From positions 62,001 through 126,000 of the forward strand of contig NZ_JAAOHY010000005.1 in NCBI RefSeq assembly GCF_011308835.1: 64,000 nt of DNA, given 5' to 3'. Both the position numbers and the translations under genes were made by a program. Every line of letters starts with the position of its first letter. The stretch's first letter is position 1. Shown one piece after another: positions 1 to 9,800 of the stretch. The stretch comes from Paracoccus xiamenensis. GTDB lineage: Bacteria; Pseudomonadota; Alphaproteobacteria; Rhodobacterales; Rhodobacteraceae. Under the pieces are notes generated by a model. The model saw only the letters and a list, made by a program, of their open reading frames with translations. It was not told the DNA's origin and ran no database searches.

Positions 1-21
1 CAGGCCGAAGCCGAAGGCTAG
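1..21 (+). CDS. 3' end of an upstream gene (partial)
   Basis: Frame 1 reads six codons (QAEAEG) and stops with TAG at 19-21. A strong hairpin followed by T residues lies 22 bases further on, as expected after the end of a gene. The rest of the gene is outside the window, so no function can be given. Confidence 0.4.
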   Translation, partial: QAEAEG

Positions 22-43
22 GCAATCCACGCCTGAAAAGATG

Positions 44-72
44 CGGCCGCGGGATCGTCCTGCGGCCGTTTT
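44..72 (+). terminator. Rho-independent terminator of the upstream gene
   Basis: CGGCCGCGGGA at 44-54 pairs with TCCTGCGGCCG at 58-68 through 11 base pairs (one G-T) around a TCG loop, and is followed by TTTTC. It separates the upstream gene from the reading frame that starts at 155. Confidence 0.7.
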
Positions 73-154
73 CATATCCGCCCTGCACGCCGAGGGGTTC
101 ATTCGCCACTCTCCTTCTGCTAGAAATCGCCTGTCGAAGCGGAGGTTCCGGCCC

Positions 155-1480
155 ATGCGGCGCAGCGTGCTGTTATTGGCCTTGTTGACGAGTGTGATGC
201 CCATTCCGGCCCTGTCCGAGGCAATGGACGATGCAGTCATGCTCGAATCCCCGCAGGATCTGGATGCCGCGCTTGCGGGCATCACCGATGCTAGCCGGCG
301 CATGATCCATCTGGCCGACGCACCAGTTGCCGCACCCGCGCCGGTCGTCGCCCCGCCCCGCCTGCCCCAGCGCCCCCCTCATCGGCCGGCGATCATGGTC
401 GCCAACAGCTGCGACTGGACCGATGCGCCCGCCGCCACCGCCCGGCTGCGCGCCGCTGTGACCGGGCCGCTGTGGTTGCTGGAACCTGCGCCCGGCGCCT
501 GCGACACCGCCGCCATCAGCGCCGCCGCCGCACAGGCCGCTTCGGTCCCGGATCGGGACCGGCTGGCCTTGCTGCTGAGCGCGGGTCTGCGGCTGTCCAC
601 GGCTGAACCAGCCCCACCCGCCGCCATCGCCAGCGCCGCATCCACCGCAACCGGCACTGGCCGCGCGCCCGCCGGCGCGGCCATGTCGGGCAAGCTGGTC
701 ATCACCGCCCTGCCCGCCGGCACCGCCTTGACCGGCGCGCCTGCCCCGGTGATCCGCGCCAGCGATGCCCCCACCCTGCAAGCCGCCGCGTCGACCGCCA
801 CCAACGCCACGCCGGCGGCGCGTCGGGCCATTCCGGTCAGCATGGCCCGCCGTCCCGGCCAGCCAGAGCCCGCGATCATCGTGGGCGAACTGGCCAGCCT
901 GCTTGGCCCCCGCAATCGCGGCCCTCTGGGCACCCCGCGCGAGGTACGCGACCGCATCCGCCGCATCGACATCGCCTTTTTCGAGGCGATGCTGAACGAG
1001 GGCCGCTTTGACCCGGCCGAGGGCCAATACGCCGCCGCCATCCAGACAGAGCTGTTGCAGATGAACTGCTATAACGGTGGCGTCGATGGAAATTGGGGCA
1101 ATGGCTCGCTGGCGGCAGTGCGGCGCTATTTCAGCACGCTTGGCCAGGCCGAGGCAGGGACAGCGCCCGGCCCCGATCTGTATCGCCGGATCGCCAGCAA
1201 TGACAGCGTACGCTGCCCGGTCGAACAGCGCGTCTCGGTTCCCCGTAACGAGGCCGCACCGACCCGCAGCAATGCAAGCAACGCGCCGCGCAATACCGGC
1301 AGCGGCAATTCCGCGACCCGCAGCAACTCTCCACGGGCTACGACCAGCCAGACCACCAGCCGCCCCAGCCGGACGCAACAGGCCGCACCGGCCACCCCGC
1401 AGCGGGCCGCACCGTCAGGATCGGCCCCGCGCATCAACCCGGATCTGGTCAATTCGCTGGGTTCGGGCGTGATCAAGTAG
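155..1480 (+). CDS. Secreted protein with a C-terminal peptidoglycan-binding-like motif
   Basis: The start at ATG 155 is supported by GGAGG at 141-145, 9 bases upstream, and by a clear signal peptide (MRRSVLLLALL... ending near ALSEA). The frame stays open upstream, but that stretch runs through the terminator. The 441-residue product is extremely Ala/Pro-rich. Around residues 307-326 it has a stretch (GGVDGNWGNGSLAAVRRY) like the repeat of peptidoglycan-binding domain 1, with a Cys before it. The last 80 residues are a low-complexity Ser/Asn/Thr/Arg/Pro tail. It is followed after 6 bases by the transglycosylase gene, so the two are probably cotranscribed. A periplasmic cell-wall role is inferred from the motif, the neighbour and the nearby T6SS. 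No specific family was recognised. Confidence 0.7.
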   Translation: MRRSVLLLALLTSVMPIPALSEAMDDAVMLESPQDLDAALAGITDASRRMIHLADAPVAAPAPVVAPPRLPQRPPHRPAIMVANSCDWTDAPAATARLRAAVTGPLWLLEPAPGACDTAAISAAAAQAASVPDRDRLALLLSAGLRLSTAEPAPPAAIASAASTATGTGRAPAGAAMSGKLVITALPAGTALTGAPAPVIRASDAPTLQAAASTATNATPAARRAIPVSMARRPGQPEPAIIVGELASLLGPRNRGPLGTPREVRDRIRRIDIAFFEAMLNEGRFDPAEGQYAAAIQTELLQMNCYNGGVDGNWGNGSLAAVRRYFSTLGQAEAGTAPGPDLYRRIASNDSVRCPVEQRVSVPRNEAAPTRSNASNAPRNTGSGNSATRSNSPRATTSQTTSRPSRTQQAAPATPQRAAPSGSAPRINPDLVNSLGSGVIK

Positions 1481-1486
1481 CCCCCG

Positions 1487-3712
1487 ATGCAGGTCGATCC
1501 GCGCTTTCGGCAGATGGGCCAGACAGCCCGGCGCAGGCGGCGCAAATCGGCGGCGCTGCGCGGCGGCGTCGCGGGGCTGGCGGCGGTGGCGCTTGGAGGG
1601 GTGATCTGGTGGCAGTTCGCGCCCCGGATCGAGACGCTGTGGACACGGCTGACCGGCGACGATCAGATGGTTCAGGTCGAGGCCGAATTCGACATCGCAC
1701 CGATCAGGCCCGGCGACAGCTTCACCAATATTCCCGGCGATCCGATGATTATCCCAAGGCTGGAACAGGGCGAGGTTGCCGCCGGCCAGACGGTCATGGC
1801 GCCTGCGGCACTGATGAATGCCAGCCTTGGCGGCGCGCGTGGGGCCGAGCTGACGGTGCTGAACACCGACCTGCGCGCGCCCGACCAGCTGCTTGTTGCG
1901 GCCCTGCCCGCCACGCGCGAAGAATTTGCCATGTTCCAGGCCGAACGCAGCCGCGCCATGCGCGCCGCCGAAATCGCCAGCGACCAGCCGCCGCCTGCCG
2001 CCGCGGTCTCGAACCCGGACCAGCCGGCGGTCTCGGGCACGGTGTTCCTGCGCGAACCGGCCTATCGGACGCCGATCTGGACCGACAGCCTGATCAAGAC
2101 CACGACCCCGCGCAGCCTGTCCGCGATCCTGACCGAAAACGGCCTGCCCGCCGCAGAGGCCGCCCGCATCGCCGAACGGATGGGCGCCAGCTTCAACCTG
2201 CCCGCGCAGGTTCAGCCCGGCACCCTGCTGGCGATGCGTTATCGCGGCGAGGGGGCGTCAAAGCAGGTCATCCAGTTGGGCCTGTATCAGCAGGGGCAAT
2301 ATCTGGGGTCGATGGCGATGGCGGCCTCGGGGCAGTTGGTTCCGGCGGCCGATGCCTGGGCCGATCAGCAAGTGGTCAGCGAAACCCTGGCCGGCGAGGC
2401 CGGGGCCGAGTTTCAGCCCCAGCGGCTGCTGGACATGATCTATTCCGCCGCGCTGCGGTCCAACCTGACGCCGGATCAGGCCGGAACGGCGCTGGCAATG
2501 ATGTCGAAGATCCACGATCTCGACGGCTTTGCCGATCCCGCCGACCGGCTGACGGTCATCCGCGAAAAGACCGCGCCCGGAATCGCGGGGCAGATCCTGT
2601 TTATCGGCGTCAGCGGACCATCGGGCGACAAGCCCTGTTACATGCTGGATCAGAAGGGTGCCGATCAGGCAGGCCCGGGCTGCTTTACCCGCCGGCAGGT
2701 GGCCCTGCCCGCCGGCGGCCCGGCGGCGCTGACACCGCCGATCGCCGGGGTAATGACCCAGCGTTTCGTGCCCCTGCCCGAAGGGGCGGCGCGCGCAACC
2801 GGCACGGATCTGCTGCGCGGTCATGTCATGTGGTCGGCACCGCAGGGCAGCCCGGTGCGCGCCGCCGCCGCCGGCACTGTCGCCGCGATCACCAATGATC
2901 CCAGCTTTGGCCCCAGCGTCGAGCTGGCCCATCCCGATGGCAGCACCAGCCGCTATCGCGGGCTTGGCACTGTCTCGCCCGCGCTGGCGCAGGGCAGCGA
3001 GATCGGGGCCGGCACAACGCTGGGCACTGTCGGCCTGCCGCCGGGTCAGAAACAGCCGGGCCTGATCTTCCAGCTGTTGGAGGGCGGGGTGCCGGTCGAT
3101 CCCTCGGCCCGGTTGGGCGGGGCGGCGCCGTCCACCGGATCGGGCGCGGTCGAGGCGCTGATCGGGCGTATCATTCAGGTCGAAAGCGCCGGCAATGCGC
3201 GCGCGCGCAACCCGCTGTCGACGGCATCGGGACTGGGGCAGTTCATCGAAAGCACCTGGCTGAGGATGATCCGCAGCTATCGCCCCGACCTGCTGGCCAG
3301 CATGTCGCGCGCCGAGGTGCTGGAACTGCGCTTCAACCCCGACCTCTCGCGCGAGATGGTGCGTCGCCTGGCCCAGGAAAACGAGGCTTACTTGCGTGCC
3401 CGCGGCCATGACATCACTGCCGGGCGGTTGTATCTGGCCCACTTCCTTGGCCCCGCTGGCGCCGATCAGGCATTGCGGGCCGATCCGGCCAATTCGGTCG
3501 GGGCGGTGATGGGGGCGGCGGTGGTCTCGGCCAACCCGTTCCTGCGCAGCTATTCCATCGCCGATCTGCGCAACTGGGCCGAACGCAAGATGAGCGGCAC
3601 GCGTGCTGCGGGCGCCGAAAGCTCCGGCGGCGTGATCATGGCCGATGCACCCGTTTCGCCCGAAGTTCGTGCCTTTATTGCCGCGATCGACCAAATTCGA
3701 CAGGCAATTTGA
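1487..3712 (+). CDS. Membrane-anchored lytic transglycosylase with a degenerate M23 (LytM-like) domain
   Basis: The 741-residue protein has an Arg-rich N-terminus, one membrane segment at about residues 25-43 and a long periplasmic part. Residues about 420-545 follow the M23 peptidase fold pattern (SAPQGSPVRAAAAGTV; GGVPVDPSARLG). The zinc-binding positions are replaced: the usual HxGxD reads RGHVM, and the usual HLH reads GLI. Residues about 555-700 form a transglycosylase domain with IQVESAGN (candidate catalytic Glu), GLGQFIESTW and a GxxxLYLAHFLGPAGA segment. Known M23-like degenerate domains regulate or target other hydrolases. Here the active enzyme is probably the transglycosylase, cutting peptidoglycan glycan strands. 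It lies upstream of the autotransporter and the T6SS operon, where a wall-opening activity would make sense, but that link is inference. Confidence 0.8.
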   Translation: MQVDPRFRQMGQTARRRRRKSAALRGGVAGLAAVALGGVIWWQFAPRIETLWTRLTGDDQMVQVEAEFDIAPIRPGDSFTNIPGDPMIIPRLEQGEVAAGQTVMAPAALMNASLGGARGAELTVLNTDLRAPDQLLVAALPATREEFAMFQAERSRAMRAAEIASDQPPPAAAVSNPDQPAVSGTVFLREPAYRTPIWTDSLIKTTTPRSLSAILTENGLPAAEAARIAERMGASFNLPAQVQPGTLLAMRYRGEGASKQVIQLGLYQQGQYLGSMAMAASGQLVPAADAWADQQVVSETLAGEAGAEFQPQRLLDMIYSAALRSNLTPDQAGTALAMMSKIHDLDGFADPADRLTVIREKTAPGIAGQILFIGVSGPSGDKPCYMLDQKGADQAGPGCFTRRQVALPAGGPAALTPPIAGVMTQRFVPLPEGAARATGTDLLRGHVMWSAPQGSPVRAAAAGTVAAITNDPSFGPSVELAHPDGSTSRYRGLGTVSPALAQGSEIGAGTTLGTVGLPPGQKQPGLIFQLLEGGVPVDPSARLGGAAPSTGSGAVEALIGRIIQVESAGNARARNPLSTASGLGQFIESTWLRMIRSYRPDLLASMSRAEVLELRFNPDLSREMVRRLAQENEAYLRARGHDITAGRLYLAHFLGPAGADQALRADPANSVGAVMGAAVVSANPFLRSYSIADLRNWAERKMSGTRAAGAESSGGVIMADAPVSPEVRAFIAAIDQIRQAI

Positions 3713-3751
3713 ACGGATTCTTGATGTTTGCCTAACGGGGCCTACAAAACC

Positions 3752-3779
3752 TTGTGATCCGTCGAATCTTGGCGATACT
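3752..3779 (+). promoter_or_regulatory. Candidate promoter for the autotransporter gene
   Basis: TTGTGA at 3752-3757 and GATACT at 3774-3779 are separated by 16 bases, in the 115-base gap before ATG 3828. Each hexamer matches the sigma-70 consensus at four of six positions. This is suggestive only. Confidence 0.3.
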
Positions 3780-3827
3780 ACGCTGAATTTCATCATTGCC
3801 CGTTCCTGTTCAGATAACCGAGTGTTC

Positions 3828-6800
3828 ATGTCCCCTCGTCTGCCTGCTGCGCCCCGTCTCCGTTCCCAAGGTCACCTGCTTCGCACCACCGCGCTTGTTT
3901 CGCTTCTGTCGACACTCGCGCCCCTTCAGCCGGTACATGCTCAGGATCTGTATACGCTCGACAATGCCAGTCCGGGCAGCCAGCCGCTGCGGGGGACAAC
4001 CGGGACCTGGGCGGCTGACAGCCAGATCTGGTTCAACCAGACCAGCAGCCAGTGGGAAACCCTGGCGAATGGCGGCATTGCGGTCCTTGGCAGCAAGCAG
4101 GGCGGCGCGGACGTCACCCTGACAGTCGACAGCACCACGCCGATACGCATTGACGGCATCCAGGTCGACGAAGACGGCTATACCCTGACCGGCGGAACGC
4201 TGAACGGCACCGGCCTGGGCCTGACCTTCAGCACCACCTCCTCCAGCCTGCGGACGATTGATGTCGATACGGCGCTGGATGCCTCGGTCATCGTGGATGA
4301 CAATGTGCGGCTGCGATATGGCGGGACCACCAGCTCGGCCGCGACACTGCGCGTCCAGTCCGGCGGCGAGCTGCGTATTGATTTCGGTGCCACCACCCGC
4401 GGCCTGCTGAACGTATACGGTTCGACATCGGTCATAGGCACCCATGTCGGAGCAATCCAGAATAGCGGTAGGCTGGTCTTGGACGGCACAGTCAATACTG
4501 CAGCGGCTGGCGACCAGGTGATCAATACCGGCATCTTCACGCAACGAACCGGCAGCACGCTGAACATGGCCGTCAACAACCAAAACCAGGCGGGCTACTA
4601 TCTGGACGACGGCAGCCTGACGGGCACGGTATCCAACACCGGCGCCTTCTCGCAATCGGGCGGGATCGTGACCGGGGCCGTGCAGAATGACGACTTCTAT
4701 CGGTTCAACGCCGGCACCATTGTCGGCAACGTCACCAACAACGCCGACTTCGTGCAATATTCGGGCGCGGTGATCGACGGCAATGTCACTGCCAACATGT
4801 CGAGCGGTAGGGCTTATTTGCTGCGCGACGGCGAGGTGACCGGCGATTTCGATAACAGCGGCATCATGGAGGCCTATGGCACCATCGGCGGCACGCTGAC
4901 GAACAACAGCACGGGATCGGTGACGGTCAACAATTTCCGCAGCCTGTCCGTCACCGAGATCGACAACAGCGGCGACCTTATCCTGAGCGACGGTAGCACC
5001 ACGACCGGCAATATCACCAATAACACCGACGCAGAGATCCTGATCGACGATGCCACGGTCACGGGCTCGATCCAGAGCGACGGCACAATATATATCCTGA
5101 GCGATGGCAGCCAGGTGACCGGAGACCTCGGCATCGGCAGCGGTGGCCTGCTGCAATTCCTGGGCAATTCCAATGCCACCTTCGCGGTCGGTAAAAATCT
5201 CACCCAAACCGGCAACATCAACACCTCGGGTTCCGGCAAGCTGCTTATCACTGCCGAAAAAATCCTGCTGCAGAACCGCGCACTCGTCGAGGATGACGGC
5301 TCGGTCAAGTTCCAGGGCATCGAGGTGGTGCAGGCTTCGAAAGTCTTCAGCGAGGACGGATCGCTGAGCGGGGGGCTAATCGACGGCGGCATCGAGAACG
5401 AGGCCACCGGCAGCGTTACGCTGGAAACGGGTATCAATATAGATGGCAATGATTATGCGTATTCGAATTTCGGCCTGACCGAATTGGAAGGTCCGGGCGC
5501 CAGCCTGTTCAACCTGCAATCCTTCAGCAACACCGGCCCCGATGCGCAACTTATCAACGGCGGGCAAAGTCTGGTTTTTGCCGACGCGATGACAAACAGC
5601 GGTCGGATCACCAATGACGGGACCATTGGCGTCGGCGGTGCCAGCCAGTTGCTCGACAATCTCACCGAAGGCACGATCACCAATAACGGATGGATCGACG
5701 CCAACATCCAAAGCGCCGCCGGGGCGACGCTGATCAGCACGAACCGCATCCTCGGCGATGTCGACAATGACGGCGAGGCAATCCTGTCCGGCACCATCGA
5801 CGGCGAGTTGGACAACAGCAACGCCAATGTAACGCTGAACGGTGATCTGGCGGTAGGCAACCTGAAGAACAGCACCAGCACCGCCGGCATCCAGATCAGT
5901 CAGGGCCAGACGCTGACCTCGGCCGGACTGGTTGAGAATAGCGGCATCCTGACCGTCGCGGGCACCCTTGAGGGCGAGACCGACAATGGCGGCCAACTGA
6001 CGGTGGCAGGTGTTCTGGTGGGTGATGTCGAGAATACCGGCACCCTGACCAGCACCGGCGTCATCTCCGGCGACGTCACCAATGACGGCGTCGCCAATCT
6101 ACAGGGCCGCATCACCGACAACCTGCTGAACCATACCGCCGATCTGACGCTGATCGGCGACCTGCGTGTCGGCCGGCTGCGCAACTCTGGCGCGAGTGCG
6201 ACGATAACCATCGACGCCGGCTATAAGCTGACCTCGGACATCACCGCCGCCAATAGCGGCCAACTGACCATCGACGGCGAACTTGTCGGCGGCCTGAGCA
6301 ATACCGGAAACGTTACCAATGCCGGCACCATCAGCGGCCCTGTCGCCAATACGGGGGGCAGCCTCACCAGCAATGGCACGATCACCGGCGCTGTGGCCAA
6401 TACGGCGGGCAGCCTGACCAGCACCGGAACCATCACCGGCAACGTCACCAATACCGCGGGCCAACTGACCAGCAGCGGCACCATCGCCGGTGATCTGGAC
6501 AATGATAGCATAGCAACCCTGTCCGGCACCATCACGGGCGAGCTGGACAACAGCGCCGATGACCTGACTTTGGGCGGCGATCTGGACGTCGGCAGTCTGA
6601 CGAACAGCGCCGGCACTGCGGTGGTCACGATCGGCGCCAACCAGACGCTGACCTCGAAAGGTGCCGTCAGCAATGACGGCTCCGTCACGGTCGCGCTTGA
6701 CGGGACGCTGGCGGCGCAAGGCGACATCACCAATAACAACGTGATGGACGTGACCGGGACCGCCACGACCAAAGGGGACGTGACCAATAACGGCACGCTG

Positions 6801-9800
6801 GATGTCGCTGGCGCACTGACCGCAGAGGGCGACCTCGACAATAATGACACGATGAATGTCACGGGCAGCGCCTCGATTGGCGGGGATCTGACCAATGATG
6901 GCACGCTGGATATTGACGGCACACTGACGGCGGATGGCGCGGCGACGAATAGCGGCACGTTGACGGTCGATGGCGCGCTGACCGCAACCGGCGGCCTGAC
7001 CAATGACGAAATTCTGACCATCGCCGGCACCGTCACCGGCGAGGTGACCAACAATGACGAAATGAACCTGACCAGTGGCGCGATTGTCGGCAATGTCAGC
7101 AATGCCGGGCAGGCGAATGTCAGCGGCAACTCCTCGGTCACCGGCGATCTGACGAATACCGGAACCATTACCGGGGTGGGTGGAACGACCACGCTGACCG
7201 TCAACGGCGGCACCTTCCTGAACGATGGCACCCTGAATGCCCGCTCCAACAGCACCTTGACCATCAGGGCCGACGCGCTGGAATTCGGGGTAGATTCCAA
7301 GGTCGATGCCTCGCGGGTCTTCCTGGAGGGCGATATCGTCAACCGTGGCCAGATGACCTACGATGAGGACGCGACGCTGAACAATGGCGGCCTGGTCAAC
7401 AAATCCACCGGCTCTGTCGTGGTGTCCGCGGCGCTGGATGCCGGCGGCAATGACATCACCAATGCCGGCAACTTCAGGGTCACCAGCGACAGCGATTCCG
7501 ACGGCAACCTGCATAATGTCGATGTGCTGCAAAACTCTGGCACCTTCACCATCGACAGCCGGGGTCAGGTCAGCGCCAACACGGTCGAGAATCACGGCGG
7601 CACGATGACGGTCGCGGGCGGCCTGACCGGCCCGGTATCCAACAAGACCAACGGCACGCTGGACCTGTCAGGCGGCACCATCACCGGTTCAGTCGAGAAC
7701 CTTGGCGACCTGACCGGCACCGGCGAGATCACCGGCACGCTGACCAACCGCAAAACCGCCGATCTGGGCGGCTCTGCCGGCAATACCGTCAACAGCGGGG
7801 TGCTGAGCACCAATGGCGACCTGACGCTGGGCACGCTGCTGAACACCGGCACCGTCAGGATCGACGCGGGCGACAGCCTGACCACGGCGGGCGCCGTTGA
7901 CAACCAACGCAAGCTGGAGGTCGCGGGCACCCTTGCCAGCCGCCTCGACAATGCGACCGGTGCCTCGACCGTGCTGACGGGCGGCACGCTTGCGCAGCGG
8001 GTGACCAATGACGGCAGGCTGACCGGCACCGGCACCATTTCCGGCCAGCTGACGAATAACGGCACAGCCGAGCTTGCAGGTTCGCTGTCGACAACCACCA
8101 ATAACGGGAGCTTGCAGACCGCAGGCGATCTGTCGATTTCCAGCCTGACCAATGCCGGCACAACCACGGTCATGTCCGGAGACAACCTGACCATGGGCTC
8201 GGCGCTGCAGAACCAGAAGCAGCTTCTGGTTGCCGGCACGATCACCGGCGCGGTGACCAACCAATCCGACGCGACGATGGAAGTGAACGGCGGGACCGTG
8301 ACCGGATCCGTGTCTAACGTTGCCGGCTCCACGACGACGCTGAATGACGGCTCTGTTCAGGGCAACGTGCTTAACTCTGGCGTTCTTTATGCCGCTGGCG
8401 ACAGCACCATCGGCAGCACGCTGGTGAACGCGGGCACGACGCGCGTTCGTGACGACCAGAAGCTGACAGCGGGCAAGGTCGAAAACGGCCGCATCCTGAC
8501 TGTGGCCGGAACGCTGGACAGCGATGTCGAGAACGAGAATACCGGCACCGTAACGCTGCAATCGGGTACTATCATCGGCGATATTGCCAATGCCGGTACG
8601 CTGACCGGCAACGGCACGGTTGACGGAGCGGTCACGAATACCGGCGAGGTGACCAGCGACGGCACGCTGACCATCGACCAGCTGTCAAACAACAACACGG
8701 TCAATGTCGCTGCAGGCAGCACGCTCGCCTCGGGCAACACGGTGCGCAACACCGCGGCGCTGAACGTTGCCGGCACCCTGCAGGGCGCGGTTACCAACGG
8801 CCCGCGTGGCACCGTCGCCCTCGACGGGGGCACAGTTACCGGCGCGATCAACAACAGCGGAACCGTGGCAGGCACCGGCACGCTGTCGGGCGACCTGAAC
8901 AGCAGCGGCATCGCCAATCTGGCCGGCACCGCGCAGACCATCGTCAACAGCGGCCAGTTCACACTTGTGGATCAAGGCACGCTCCGCGTGGACGCATTGA
9001 CCAACCGGGACGGCGGCACCCTGAGCGTCGACAGTGGCGAGACGCTGACGTCCGCCCGTCGGGTCGACAATCAGGGGGTTTTGCGCCTTGCCGGGCAGTT
9101 GAACGGCGGCGTCAACAACACCGGCACCCTGCGCCTGAACGAGGGCAACATCAGCGGTGCGGTCATCAACGACGGTACGCTGAACGGGTCCGGGATCATC
9201 GGCGGCAAGGTTACGAATACCGGACGGTTGAACACCACCGGCAAGCTGACCGTCGACGCCCTGACCAACCGCGGCACCACCACGATCGGCGCAGACGAGA
9301 CGCTTGTCTCAACCACGGCAGTCGTCAACGAAAAGACGCTGGACGTGGCCGGCACCCTACTGGCCAGGCTGAACAACCAGTCCGGCGCGACAACCACGCT
9401 GAACAGCGGGACCATCGCAGGCTCGGTGCAGAACCGCGGCACGCTGGCCGGGACGGGTACGGTCGACGGCAAGCTGACAACGCGCAGCGGCGGCACCACG
9501 TCGATGGGCGGCACCGTCAACGGCGATCTGGTCAACCTGGGTGGCGTCATCACCCCGAATGCCGACCTGCTGGTCGAGGGCGAGATCCAGAACTCTGCCA
9601 GCTCGACCCTGGTTCTGGCGCAAGCAGGCGCGAACAGCTCTGCTCTGACCGGGCCGGGCAGCTTCACCGTCAACCAGGGTGTGAAGGTGACCACCGCCGG
9701 GGGTGCCATCAACGGCCCGAACGCGAATATGAACGTCTTCGGCACGCTGGTTGGTGATGTCACCAATAACGGGATCTACCAGCAGACCGGCAACCTAGAC

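Noticed and set aside
3645..3827. Longer start for the autotransporter
   Set aside because: It would overlap the transglycosylase gene and bury the signal peptide 61 residues inside the protein.
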